Shown in pieces: positions 22,601-30,552 of a stretch of 64,000 nucleotides of DNA (position 1 is its first letter; every line of letters begins with the position of its first letter). The position numbers were made by a program, and so were the translations under genes. Source of the stretch: Candidatus Soleaferrea massiliensis AP7 (GTDB taxonomy: Bacteria > Bacillota > Clostridia > Oscillospirales > Ruminococcaceae); contig NZ_CCYH01000029.1 in assembly GCF_000820765.1 (NCBI RefSeq), positions 62,001-126,000 of the forward strand, in the 5' to 3' direction. Below the pieces are notes generated by a model. The model was not told the DNA's origin and did no database searches. It worked only from the letters and a program-made list of their open reading frames with translations.

Positions 22601-25516
22601 GGCACCGCCGTTGTACGGGCGACGGCGGCGGACGGCTCCGGCGTTTACGCGGAAAAGGCAGTGACCATTTCCAACCAGATGGATGCCGGCAGCTATGCGC
22701 GCAAAATTGAACTGCAGGTGATGATGGGCAGCCAGGCGCTGAGTGACGACAATCCGGAAGCTGTGATCCGCTATCAGGTCTTCCCGGCCGAGGCCGAGGC
22801 CGACGTGCGGTTCCGCATCATCGACAAGGACGGCTATTCCGCCAATAAAAGCGCGATGGTCATCGACAACGGCGACGGCACCGCGACGGTCACGGGCATC
22901 ACGCCCGGGCAGTTCCGCCTGTACGCGACCTGCGGCAACGGCACCGGACAGCAGGCTGTGCTCTCCTATCTGCCGTTCACCTGCGCGGTCAACACCGACT
23001 ACGAATACCCCGAAGATCCGGATATCGTCTGCGAAGCGGAGCTGTCCAGGAAGTATCACATCGACAACTACCTGATCGAAGGCGGCGGCGCCGCGGTCGG
23101 CGGCATCCGGGGCGGCGATTGGATCGCGTTCGACGCGGACTTCGGCATTGTCGGAACCAAATCGGTCACGGTGGTCGGCTCGAACGGCACCGGCTCGGAT
23201 ATGAAGGCCGAAATCCGCGACGGCGCGCCCGACGGCCCGCTGCTCGCGGCGGTCACGTTGAAGCCGACCGGCGGATGGGGCGATTACCAGCCGTTCACCG
23301 AAAAGATGACCGCGCTGGGCGACGGGCATGAAATCTATGTGGTCTTCCCGGGCGGGGGCGTCTCCTTCGACAAGGTGATCTTCACGCTGGACATCCCGAC
23401 ACCGGTCTACGGACAGCGCATCAGCGCTTCGTCCTACAGCACCGGCAGCAAGGAATTCGCACAGGAAGCCGGCGGCATCGGCGGCATCTTCCCCGGCGAC
23501 TGGATGATCTTTAAGGACCTCAACTTCGGCAGCGGCCCCAGAAAGATGACCCTGTCCGCCTGCACCATTAGCGATTCCGCGCGGTTTGAAATCCGCGAGG
23601 GCGGCAAGGACGGCCCGCTGCTCACCACCGTCACGCTGAAAAACAGCGGCTCCTGGACCGAGCCGGCGCAGCAGACCTTTGAACTGACCGGCATCACCGG
23701 CAAGAAGGACCTCTGCTTTGTGTTCATCACCTCCGCGATTGTACTCGACTGGTTCGAATTCATCCCGCAGAACCAGCCGTACCAGTCCATCGGGGGCGGT
23801 ATGTACGACGACTGCCGCGGCTCCTTCACCGAGACTGAGCTGGGGCTTTCGGGCATTCAAGGCGGGGATTACCTGGTATACAAAAACCTCGATTTCGGCG
23901 GCAGCGGCACCCGGCAGCTTCAGCTGTGTGCGGCGTCCGAAACAGCACAGCAGGTGCAGGTCCGCGAGGGCGGCGCGGATGGAGAAATCCTGGCCGCTGT
24001 GCAGCTCAAGGCCACCGGACCGGACACCGTGAAGGAACAGCTGTTCGCGCTGCGCGGCCTGACCGGCGTCCACGACATCTGCCTGCGCTTCTCCGCTCCC
24101 GCCGTCCTGCAGTCGTTCCGGTTCTATGAAAACTCGCCGTACGCACAGATCAACGCGGAAACCTTCGATGTCGGCTCGAAGGAGCATTTCAGTCCCGGAG
24201 ACGTCGGGCTCGGCGGCATTGCGCCCGGCGACTGGATGACCTTCCAGAACCTGGACTTCGGCCGCGACGGCTCGGATACCATCATCGTGAGCGCCGCCTC
24301 CCCGAACCAGCCGGAGGTGCAGATCCGCGAGAACGGTCCAGATGGAAAACTGCTGACATCGGTCCGGCTGAACAGCAGCGGCGGATGGGACAAGGCGGCG
24401 GTGACCACCCTCGACCTTTCGGGCCTGCGCGGCGTCAAGGACCTCTGCTTCGTGTTCCCAAGCGGCTCGATCATCTTCGACTCCTTCCAGTTCACCAAAG
24501 CGCGGGCCAGCGCCAATGTCGACGCGTTCTTCCCGGTCGAAGCGGAGGATTACGACGACGCGCTGACCAGCGGCACAAGCTTCGGCTTCGGCAGCTATAC
24601 CGATGAAAATGGCCGGGAACAGAAGGTCGTCACGGGCCTTGGCAACAATATGTCGCTCTACTATAAAAAGATCAATTTCGGGCTGACCGGATCGAGCCGT
24701 ATGGCTGTCAAGGGCATGACGCCGCTCGAGCGCTGCCGCATCAGCCTGCTTATCGGGGAAAGCCGCACCGATCTGGAATTTGCGGGCGGCGACGGCTACC
24801 GCACACAGGTTCTCGATCTGTCCGAAAGCTATACCGGCATCCAGACGGTCACCTTCATGTTCCTGCCCGGCAGCGAATTCAGCTTCGACTGCTTCACCTT
24901 CTCGAAGGATGCTGTCATCCTGCCGGTGGAAGCCGCCATCGACGGCATCGGGGATATCGGCCAGCTTTCCGAAGCGGACCGGCCGAAGGTGGAAGCGGCC
25001 CGAAAAGCATTTGACAGGCTGGACCGGGAACAGCAGGTCTTCGTCTTAAACCAGAGGAAGCTGCTCGACGCGGAGAAGAAACTGCAGCTGCTCGATTTCA
25101 AGCTGTCACTGCGGGACGGTTCCTCCCTCTATCTGGAAAACGGCATCCTGTCCGGGCTGGACACGGGCGTCTCCGTCAGCACGGTTCTTTCCCAGTTCTC
25201 GGAGATGCCGGGCGCTGAAATCTTTGTGCGCAGCAGGGACGCAGAAGTGTGCGATCCTGCCGATTTGGCGGAAACCGGCTTCATCGTATGCATGAAGGTG
25301 GACGGCATCATCACCGATCAGGTTCGGATCGCAGTATACGGGGATGCCGATGGGGACGCCCGAGCCGGCGTGTCCGATCTGCTTGCCGTGAAGTCCTTTA
25401 TCCTGGGCCGCTGGAATCCGGATGAGGCACAGCGGGCGGCCGCGGATGTCAACCGGGACGGCGTCATCAACATCTTCGATCTGGTAACACTCAAGATGCA
25501 AATCCTGAAGTCCTAA
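19688..25516 (+). CDS. GH2 glycosidase with Ig-like/Big domains, five CBM6-like repeats and dockerin
   Basis: Secreted family 2 enzyme of 1942 residues. The ATG at 19688 is chosen because AAAGGA lies just upstream and a signal peptide starts there (LSFFLAAVMLLTSIALQPLAASA). In order: sugar-binding jelly roll (about 35-200), Ig-like domain, TIM barrel (about 315-600) with acid/base E427 (VANEI) and nucleophile E568 (LGEFVWTG), then a DUF4982-like and an Ig-like domain of the BgaA type. Two Big2-like domains follow (about 830-1000). Five CBM6-like modules lie at about 1110-1615. A FIVAR-like helical stretch precedes the dockerin (last 60 residues; loops DADGDA and DVNRDG). The catalytic part resembles beta-galactosidases active on complex glycans, but the sugar is not settled. 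Confidence 0.93.
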   Translation: MRKRKGLSFFLAAVMLLTSIALQPLAASAEEDAAAIVLEDPLRNQSFNSDWRFYKTTDFSEDHSAQHADDSDWETVDLPHDWLIEQVKDLYQTSCGWYRKTFYIPQDKRGKRIKIRFDGVYQDSTIYVNGREAGGWGYGYTTFEVDITDFVRYGNEPNNITVRVDHRSRNTRWYTGAGIYRNVWISYLEDTHVDFNGTYLSNDGKGGNLDIKTEILNESNEMREITLRQTVYDADGRPVAEQLSDPVSIPAREQKAVSQALKVENPRLWGIDDPYLYRVKTEILRQGQVVDTYQSTTGFRSIRVDPDEGFYLNDAYMKLNGVCLHHDQGALGTAINLAAQRRELRIMKEMGVNAVRTSHNMPAPEFLQLCDEMGIMVMVESFDTWYEGKNTYDYHIFYDEWIERDVRSWIRRDRNHPSAIMWSVANEIPEMPNDGGPGGRAETELQRINGWIREEDPNGNALLTFATNALGNANTQNLGQYEQAVGMNYGIGSAAGIHSRHPGWAIYASESASAVRSRGIYHPPADVPVASNSDDQQVSSYDNAKVPWGNFAEEAWRFNRDNKWFLGEFVWTGFDYIGEPAPYASKNAYFGIVDMTGIPKDIYYFYQSVWTEEPMVHLLPHWDWNEGETVSVWAYSNAASVELFLNGNSLGRQAVDLKTAEVMHYAWEVPYQQGELVAIGRDENGNEIARDAVSSFSDPASLVLNPDRGTIKADGKDISFVEVSTRDADGNFVANATNRVEIKVEGAGELVAYDNGSSPDNDSFQSAARRLFSGKAMAYIRSDGTGGPITVTASSPGLSPTTVTLHAVHEKPVRSMALDGIDGIRDIHEPGGTLKMVPALSPAVPDFDKVSYAVTEPDGSATDKASIDEYGVLKANKNGTVRVTATARDGSGVSAFRDVEISGQDGFTPVSAITISGADTVDRMNGKAVFTASVQPAQACQDIVWSVYDESGSAVSPASIKQDGTLMGLHDGTAVVRATAADGSGVYAEKAVTISNQMDAGSYARKIELQVMMGSQALSDDNPEAVIRYQVFPAEAEADVRFRIIDKDGYSANKSAMVIDNGDGTATVTGITPGQFRLYATCGNGTGQQAVLSYLPFTCAVNTDYEYPEDPDIVCEAELSRKYHIDNYLIEGGGAAVGGIRGGDWIAFDADFGIVGTKSVTVVGSNGTGSDMKAEIRDGAPDGPLLAAVTLKPTGGWGDYQPFTEKMTALGDGHEIYVVFPGGGVSFDKVIFTLDIPTPVYGQRISASSYSTGSKEFAQEAGGIGGIFPGDWMIFKDLNFGSGPRKMTLSACTISDSARFEIREGGKDGPLLTTVTLKNSGSWTEPAQQTFELTGITGKKDLCFVFITSAIVLDWFEFIPQNQPYQSIGGGMYDDCRGSFTETELGLSGIQGGDYLVYKNLDFGGSGTRQLQLCAASETAQQVQVREGGADGEILAAVQLKATGPDTVKEQLFALRGLTGVHDICLRFSAPAVLQSFRFYENSPYAQINAETFDVGSKEHFSPGDVGLGGIAPGDWMTFQNLDFGRDGSDTIIVSAASPNQPEVQIRENGPDGKLLTSVRLNSSGGWDKAAVTTLDLSGLRGVKDLCFVFPSGSIIFDSFQFTKARASANVDAFFPVEAEDYDDALTSGTSFGFGSYTDENGREQKVVTGLGNNMSLYYKKINFGLTGSSRMAVKGMTPLERCRISLLIGESRTDLEFAGGDGYRTQVLDLSESYTGIQTVTFMFLPGSEFSFDCFTFSKDAVILPVEAAIDGIGDIGQLSEADRPKVEAARKAFDRLDREQQVFVLNQRKLLDAEKKLQLLDFKLSLRDGSSLYLENGILSGLDTGVSVSTVLSQFSEMPGAEIFVRSRDAEVCDPADLAETGFIVCMKVDGIITDQVRIAVYGDADGDARAGVSDLLAVKSFILGRWNPDEAQRAAADVNRDGVINIFDLVTLKMQILKS

Positions 25517-25527
25517 CCATTGAAAAT

Positions 25528-25561
25528 AAAAAGAGGAAGGCCCGACAGCCTTCCTCTTTTT
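25528..25561. terminator. Bidirectional terminator
   Basis: A 14-bp stem (AAAAAGAGGAAGGC and its complement) has a 6-nt loop, with A tract on one side and T tract on the other. It serves the GH2 gene on the plus strand and the NuoE-like gene on the minus strand, overlapping the latter's stop by two bases. Confidence 0.85.
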
Positions 25562-26027
25562 ATTTGTCGTCTATGAGCTTTTGAATCAATTGCTGATCCG
25601 CGCCGGAATAAAGCGTCCCATCCCATTTGAGGCTTGGGCCGTTCGGGCAGTTTTTCATGCAGCCGGTCACCTTGAACTGGAACCCTCCCCGCTTGCTGAC
25701 GCCGCCGCTCTTCACCTGAAAGGCATCCTCCACATAGCGGTGCAGTTCCCGGCAGCCGCGTTTGCGGCAGCGTTCCCCGCCGCACATCTCCAGGAGATGC
25801 GGCGCTTCCTCGGTGCGCAGGCTGGGAAACCGTTTGACCACTGCCGACAAAAAGGTTTTTTTCAGCTTCAGCGCATCCGCTATTTCATCCAGAGCCGCCG
25901 CGGGGATTGTGCCGTCAGAATGCTCCTGCACCTCGCGCAGCAATGCCACAAGTGCCTGCTGATCCTGGGGCGCGTTCCTCCCCTTGTAATAATCGATGGC
26001 TTCCCGCAAGCTCCATCCCTGTTCCAT
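25560..26027 (-). CDS. Stand-alone NuoE-like thioredoxin-fold [2Fe-2S] protein
   Basis: A 155-residue protein with the cysteine layout of the 24-kDa subunit (NuoE/HndA type) of NAD-linked oxidoreductases: CGGERC (C-x4-C) and CMKNC (C-x3-C), about 35 residues apart. These would ligate a [2Fe-2S] cluster in a thioredoxin-like fold. An N-terminal helical part of about 75 residues precedes it, as in NuoE. GGAGG precedes the ATG. No NuoF or hydrogenase subunit is adjacent, so it is probably a free ferredoxin-like electron carrier. The role is inferred from fold only. Confidence 0.82.
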   Translation of the reverse strand: MEQGWSLREAIDYYKGRNAPQDQQALVALLREVQEHSDGTIPAAALDEIADALKLKKTFLSAVVKRFPSLRTEEAPHLLEMCGGERCRKRGCRELHRYVEDAFQVKSGGVSKRGGFQFKVTGCMKNCPNGPSLKWDGTLYSGADQQLIQKLIDDK

Positions 26028-26179
26028 AATGTACCTCCGTTACACAGCGTTTTTACAGTCCTGTCTTTATTGTATCCGGACTTCCCTGATTTATTGGATA
26101 ATATGGTCGGCGCACACCCTACATTTCATCAAGTTCCATCTGAGCTTTTGGTAATCAGCAAGCTTGATTCAAGGCGCAA

Positions 26180-26222
26180 AAAAGCAGTAAGTCTTCATTG
26201 ATCGAAGGGCTTACTGCTTTTA
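26180..26222 (-). terminator. Terminator of the XRE regulator gene
   Basis: Inverted repeat AAGCAGTAAGTCTTC ... GAAGGGCTTACTGCTT, with one internal mismatch region and T/A tracts on the two sides, lies just past the stop of the minus-strand regulator. Confidence 0.7.
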
Positions 26223-26235
26223 CAAGTACTAAAAG

Positions 26236-26610
26236 TTATTTATTAGAGCTTTTTTGGTATTTTTGTTGGTTAAGTAAGGCATTAATCAGGTTTATCAAAG
26301 TGGTTCTATCTTGCAAATCCAAATGTATTATATTTTCAATTATTTTTAACGAAGCAACTTTTCCTCCAATAATTTTTATATCAGTGTTTGCATCTTCCCA
26401 ACTCATTCTTGTTACGCTGTTACCCAATAAGTAATCCGTGCTAACATTAAAGTACCTCGCCAGTTTCACGAGAGCTTCATATTCTGGAGCACTTACTTCA
26501 TTCTCGTAATTAGAAATTGTCGAAGGAACAACATTAAGTGCAGCGGCAAGTTCTATCTGCTTCATATCTTTTTCTTCTCGTAAATTTCTTAATCTATCAC
26601 CGATACCCAT
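26236..26610 (-). CDS. XRE-family HTH transcriptional regulator
   Basis: A 124-residue DNA-binding protein. Residues 5-62 form a classic Cro/C1-type HTH (RLRNLREEKDMKQIELA, STISNYENE, YFNVSTDYLLG). The C-terminal half is a short helical tail, probably for dimerisation. A GGGGAGG site precedes the ATG. It is divergent from the pseudo-phosphoesterase gene at 26775 and has its own terminator. Base composition is clearly more AT-rich than the glycosidase genes to the left, which may mark a boundary. The target is unknown; its own promoter or the divergent gene are the simplest candidates. Confidence 0.85.
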   Translation of the reverse strand: MGIGDRLRNLREEKDMKQIELAAALNVVPSTISNYENEVSAPEYEALVKLARYFNVSTDYLLGNSVTRMSWEDANTDIKIIGGKVASLKIIENIIHLDLQDRTTLINLINALLNQQKYQKSSNK

Positions 26611-26694
26611 GTTGCACCTCCCCTTTTATTTGTGTTTATGATAACATGTTTTGACATTATTTTTTCTAAAATTCAAGTATCTTCATTTAATCTA

Positions 26695-26723
26695 TTTACA
26701 AATCAAGATTATTGAAATATAAT
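26695..26723 (+). promoter_or_regulatory. Sigma-A-type promoter for the pseudo-phosphoesterase gene
   Basis: TTTACA (26695-26700), 17-bp spacer, TATAAT (26718-26723), about 50 bp before the ATG at 26775. The -10 is a perfect consensus. Confidence 0.65.
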
Positions 26724-26774
26724 GGTCTTACTCAGAATAAATTGATATTGTGAAACCCTTTATGGAGAAATACT

Positions 26775-27611
26775 ATGCAAAAAGTTATTGTTGTCAGTGA
26801 TACACTGGGCAAAATAGAAAATCTGTATGCCAATCTATTATTGGAGGATGCGGACATCGTGATTCATCTGGGAGATTATTATTCCGATTCCCGCAAAATC
26901 CGGGCCATGATGCCGGACAAGACCTTTTACTGCATCGGCAGTTATGCGGAGCACAGAAGCTCGCCTGAAATCGAGGAATACATGCTCCTGCGGCTGGAAG
27001 CTCTGAACCTGCTTTTGATCCACAACTTCGTCCATTACAGACTGATCAAAGAGATCACATCCCGGGAGGATATCGACCTGATTCTGTTCACCGACCCATA
27101 CCGGCTGGAACAGCGCACCATCGATGGGGTTCGGGAGATTGGGACAGGCAGCTTCAACGGCGGGGAGGAGACATCCTGCTATATCCGCCTCGCCATCGAC
27201 AGCAGGTCCGTCCAATGCGAATATGCCAAGCCGCTCCGGGTCATGGAGGAAGCCGGCGCATGCAGCGCATTTGCCAAACGCTACGCCCATCAAAAATCTT
27301 ACTATCCCATTCTGAGGGATTTCTACGAATACGGTCTGAGCAAAGCGGACCTGGCCCGCAAATATGGCCTATGCATCTCAGATGTGTTTTCCATATTCGA
27401 TCTGTACCTGAGGGAGCTGATCACCATTTTCCAGACGATCCATTCCGTATCCTATAAAAGGCGGGACATCGAGCCATTTGTCAAATACGCATTTGCCCCG
27501 GATGAAAATTTTCTGTTGAGAAAAACAAAGCTTCGCAGGCCGTACAGCCCGCAATACCTCTGCCATGCGGCCCTGGAGCGGCTGGCGGATATCCGGAACC
27601 GGCACAGGTAA
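26775..27611 (+). CDS. Degenerate YfcE-like metallophosphoesterase domain fused to HTH-like C-terminal region
   Basis: A 278-residue protein of unknown function. Residues 1-155 follow the YfcE/MJ0936 phosphodiesterase pattern strand by strand: VVSDTLG for SDTHG, VIHLGD for the second metal motif, IGSYAE for GNCD, LLLIHNF for the THGH segment, LILFTDPY for the GHTH segment and IGTGSFN for NPGS. The first Asp and the GD Asp remain, but the other metal-binding His and Asn residues are lost, so it is probably catalytically inactive. The C-terminal ~120 residues include an HTH-like motif (GLSKADLARKYGLCISDVFSIF). It may be a sensor or regulator that binds a phosphorylated ligand. The 3' part is duplicated at 47783-48219. 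The start is ATG at 26775 with a promoter upstream. Confidence 0.7.
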   Translation: MQKVIVVSDTLGKIENLYANLLLEDADIVIHLGDYYSDSRKIRAMMPDKTFYCIGSYAEHRSSPEIEEYMLLRLEALNLLLIHNFVHYRLIKEITSREDIDLILFTDPYRLEQRTIDGVREIGTGSFNGGEETSCYIRLAIDSRSVQCEYAKPLRVMEEAGACSAFAKRYAHQKSYYPILRDFYEYGLSKADLARKYGLCISDVFSIFDLYLRELITIFQTIHSVSYKRRDIEPFVKYAFAPDENFLLRKTKLRRPYSPQYLCHAALERLADIRNRHR

Positions 27612-27680
27612 CCCGCTTTCAGGATACCCGATGTGTTCCGTCCTTTGACAAAGGCATCCGCGCTTTTCGTTCTCTTTTAA
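27173..27680 (+). repeat. Direct repeat copy 1 (3' part of pseudo-phosphoesterase gene)
   Basis: This segment recurs at 47783-48219 in the same orientation with only scattered differences. The second copy lacks 74 bp corresponding to 27463-27536, with GC at both deletion ends. The repeat covers the last 145 codons and about 70 bp past the stop. The two copies flank about 20 kb of signalling genes. Confidence 0.85.
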
Positions 27681-28004
27681 AGTCCAATGATGAGAACAAT
27701 TCCATATGGAGCGCGGTGCTCTGCGGCGGCGAAATCGTCATCTTGGCGCTCTCCCAGGCGGGCAGCATTGGATTCCTGCCGCTCACAGTCTATTATGAGA
27801 TTGACGGCTATGACACACCGGCCCATTGAGAACACCCCCATCCGGCAAGTTGCAGGCGCAATGTCGGATGGGGGTGTTTTTCTTTTTACTTTGACCCGGA
27901 TGGATAAGGGGATTTGCGACCGGAAAATGAGAATACCTGAGATGTAAATATCTGTTGAAGATTTTTTCTATTCCATATATTCTGTCGTACATTGGCCGGA
28001 TAAA
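27612..28004. other. Intergenic region with possible gene remnant and terminator
   Basis: From 27612 to 27829 a frame without its own start runs to TGA at 27827-27829 and ends with a plausible protein-like tail (ILALSQAGSIGFLPLTVYYE). It is one base out of frame with the upstream gene and could be the 3' remnant of a deleted gene; I do not recognise it. A strong terminator follows. Confidence 0.4.
27831..27887 (+). terminator. Strong terminator
   Basis: A 14-bp stem (AACACCCCCATCCG and its complement) with a 20-nt loop is followed by a long T tract. It insulates the upstream gene from the phosphorelay operon. Confidence 0.85.
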
Positions 28005-28033
28005 TTGACATTTGTCGTTTTTTGTGATAAACT
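28005..28033 (+). promoter_or_regulatory. Promoter of the phosphorelay operon
   Basis: TTGACA (28005-28010), 17-bp spacer, TAAACT (28028-28033). The -35 is a perfect sigma-A consensus. It lies about 70 bp before the Hpt gene, and the following six genes are closely spaced in the same direction. Confidence 0.7.
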
Positions 28034-28106
28034 TATTTGGTAGAGGTACACAGAATATTTGGTGTGAAATTATTCTCCATAAACAATTTAAGTTGGTGAT
28101 ATAACG

Positions 28107-28463
28107 ATGACCGTTAAAGAATGTTATCAGAAAATGGATGGCAATTATGAAGCAGCTGTTCGTTTAATGGGCAGTGATGAACGAATTATAAAATATTTAA
28201 AGATTTTACAAAGAGATACCAATTTCAGTTCTCTTTGTAAGGCAATTGATCAAAATGATCTGGAAACTGCATTCTGCGCAGCGCATACATTAAAAGGGAT
28301 TGCCCTGAATTTGAGCTTGACATCCCTTGCAGACAGCACAAAAGAGCTTACCGAGATGCTTCGCAGTGGAATGCCCGACAAAAATATGGGTTGGCTGCTT
28401 CAAAATACAAAAAGGGCTTATGCATTGGTGCTGGAATGTGTGAGCGCTCTGACAAATATGTAG
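28107..28463 (+). CDS. Free-standing Hpt (histidine phosphotransfer) protein
   Basis: A 118-residue single-domain phosphotransfer protein. The motif AHTLKGIALNL places the phosphorylated His at residue 60, with the usual Lys-Gly following and a helical-bundle pattern throughout. In phosphorelays it carries phosphate from the receiver of a hybrid kinase to the receiver of an output regulator. It is first in an operon with two hybrid kinases and a REC-HD-GYP-GGDEF protein 16 bp downstream, so the likely route is hybrid kinase to this Hpt to that regulator. The ribosome binding site is weak (AGTTGGTGA). Confidence 0.9.
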   Translation: MTVKECYQKMDGNYEAAVRLMGSDERIIKYLKILQRDTNFSSLCKAIDQNDLETAFCAAHTLKGIALNLSLTSLADSTKELTEMLRSGMPDKNMGWLLQNTKRAYALVLECVSALTNM

Positions 28464-28479
28464 CGGAAAGGGTGATAGG

Positions 28480-30552
28480 ATGAAACTCCAAAATAAAGTT
28501 CTGATTGTAGACGATTCTGAGCTGAACCGTTCTTTGCTTGCAGATATGCTCCGTGATGAATATGAAATCTTAGAGGCCGATAACGGGCTGCAGGCAGTAA
28601 AGCTTTTGGAATTTCATCAATTTGAGATTTCATTGGTCCTGCTTGACATTGTCATGCCGGAGATGGATGGGTTTGAGGTGCTGGCAATGATGAATAAAAA
28701 CAAATGGATCGAGCGAATCCCGGTCATCATCATTTCAGCAGAAACAACGGCTTCTTATATCGATGCCGCTTATGATTTAGGCGCAACCGAGTATGTCAAC
28801 CGTCCTTTTGATCCCAAAACGATCAGACGGCGTGTTTCCAACACCATTATGCTTTATTCCAAGCAGAAGTTCCTTGAAAATGCAGTCACAGAACAGGTGT
28901 TGGAAAAAGAAAAAAGCAATCTTATTATGGTTGAGGTTTTAAGCCACATTGTAGAGTTTCGTAACGGCGAGAGCGGAATGCATGTCCTTAACATCCGCAC
29001 TATCACGGAAATGCTGCTGAAACAGCTCTGCGCTTTAAGCAGCCAATACCGTTATCTTCAATCCCAAATTTTATTGATTTCAAACGCATCGTCATTGCAT
29101 GATATTGGTAAAATTTCGATTGCTGAGCAAATTTTAAATAAACCCGGCAAACTCACCTTTGAAGAGTACGAGAAGATCAAAGAGCACAGCGGTATCGGCG
29201 CAAACATGCTGGAAAAAACTCGATATTATCCCAATGAAGAGATCGTGCGGATCGCAAGGGATATTTGCCGGTGGCACCACGAGCGGTATGACGGCAAGGG
29301 TTATCCGGATGGTCTGGCAGGCGATGAAATCCCCATTGAGGCACAGGTGGTTTCCCTTGCGGACGTGTATGACGCTTTGACCCACAAGCGTGTTTATAAG
29401 GAAGCCTATTCGCACCAGAAAGCTTTTGAGATGATTTACAGCGGGCAATGCGGTGCGTTCAATCCGTTGCTGCTCCAATGCTTGAAAGATATCGGCCCTA
29501 TGCTGGAACGGGAGCTGAAACACCGTTCGCTTGGCTATGTTACAAAAGAAGAGATCAAAGAAATAACCCGAACCATCCTGCAAAGCGGAGAGGCTTCCAA
29601 TCGCACATTGGCCCTATTGGAACAGGAACGCATTAAATATCAATTTATTGCTGAAATGTCGAAAGAAATTCTTTTTGAGTATACATATCCAACTGATATT
29701 CTGACTCTATCGGAAGAGGGTGCTGTTCAGCTTGGATTGCCAGAAATCATAGTTAATCTGAAAGAGGACAGGCTGTTTCAACAGGTTATGAAAGCTGAGG
29801 ACTATCAAGATCTGCGCAACAAGCTTCGATGCGCATCGCCAAGCAAACCTACAATTTCGGAAAACTACTGCCTGTGTGTCAAGGGGCAGTGGCGATGGTA
29901 CAAAATTATAGCCCGCCCGCTCTGGCTGGGGAATAATACGAATGCAGTTACAGGAGCCATTGGAAAATGTACAGACATTCATGCGGAAATTACGGAACTG
30001 GAGCTTTTGAAGAAAACAGCGCATATTGATGATGTAACAGGTTTATACCGCAGAAACTTTGCCCGCACTAAAATCAGGGAAATTCTTGAAAAAGAATATT
30101 CCTCGAACAAAAAATATGCACTTATGCTGTTCGACTTGGATTTCTTTAAAAACGCGAATGATCTGTATGGACATATGTTTGGAGACCAAGTACTGCGTGA
30201 AGCAGCACAAAAAGTCCAAAAATCGGTACGAAACTCAGATATTATTGCCAGGATCGGCGGAGATGAATTTTTGATTTTTGTGGAATATAAGAATGATATC
30301 ACGCCGGTGGCTGAACGCATTTTTCAATCGATCGGCGGAATGTACCAAGATTTTTATATTCGTGCGAGTATGGGGGTTTCGCTCGCTCCCACTCACGCAG
30401 CAGAATATGAAGATTTATTTCATTGCGCAGACCAGGCTCTTTATGCCGCAAAGCACAAAGGACGGAATTGCTATTGTATTTACGACAATTCCATGGACAG
30501 CTTTTTGTCCGTCCTATCAGAAGAAACGCCTTATGAGGAAAAAATGAGATGA
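28480..30552 (+). CDS. Response regulator with HD-GYP, PAS-like and GGDEF domains
   Basis: A 690-residue cytoplasmic output protein for c-di-GMP. Residues 1-125 are a receiver with acidic pocket (LIVDDSE) and phosphoacceptor Asp near 56 (LLDIVMP). Residues about 145-340 are an HD-GYP phosphodiesterase: HD in SLHDIGK, and the full signature HHERYDGKGYP near 265. A PAS-like segment follows (about 385-500). The C-terminal GGDEF domain (about 505-670) has an intact GGDEF near 593, with an inhibitory RxxD (RNSD) five residues before it. The protein thus pairs an intact synthase with an intact hydrolase domain under one receiver. It is 16 bp after the Hpt gene and overlaps the GntR gene by 4 bp (ATGA). 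Confidence 0.92.
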   Translation: MKLQNKVLIVDDSELNRSLLADMLRDEYEILEADNGLQAVKLLEFHQFEISLVLLDIVMPEMDGFEVLAMMNKNKWIERIPVIIISAETTASYIDAAYDLGATEYVNRPFDPKTIRRRVSNTIMLYSKQKFLENAVTEQVLEKEKSNLIMVEVLSHIVEFRNGESGMHVLNIRTITEMLLKQLCALSSQYRYLQSQILLISNASSLHDIGKISIAEQILNKPGKLTFEEYEKIKEHSGIGANMLEKTRYYPNEEIVRIARDICRWHHERYDGKGYPDGLAGDEIPIEAQVVSLADVYDALTHKRVYKEAYSHQKAFEMIYSGQCGAFNPLLLQCLKDIGPMLERELKHRSLGYVTKEEIKEITRTILQSGEASNRTLALLEQERIKYQFIAEMSKEILFEYTYPTDILTLSEEGAVQLGLPEIIVNLKEDRLFQQVMKAEDYQDLRNKLRCASPSKPTISENYCLCVKGQWRWYKIIARPLWLGNNTNAVTGAIGKCTDIHAEITELELLKKTAHIDDVTGLYRRNFARTKIREILEKEYSSNKKYALMLFDLDFFKNANDLYGHMFGDQVLREAAQKVQKSVRNSDIIARIGGDEFLIFVEYKNDITPVAERIFQSIGGMYQDFYIRASMGVSLAPTHAAEYEDLFHCADQALYAAKHKGRNCYCIYDNSMDSFLSVLSEETPYEEKMR

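Noticed and set aside
21632-24187. 851-codon minus-strand ORF
   Set aside because: Antisense to the GH2 gene over its GC-rich repeat region; no start signal and no domain.
27612-27829. Frame ending in a plausible protein-like tail
   Set aside because: There is no start codon with a ribosome binding site in this frame, and the first part is out-of-frame read-through of the duplicated segment. Mentioned only as a possible remnant.
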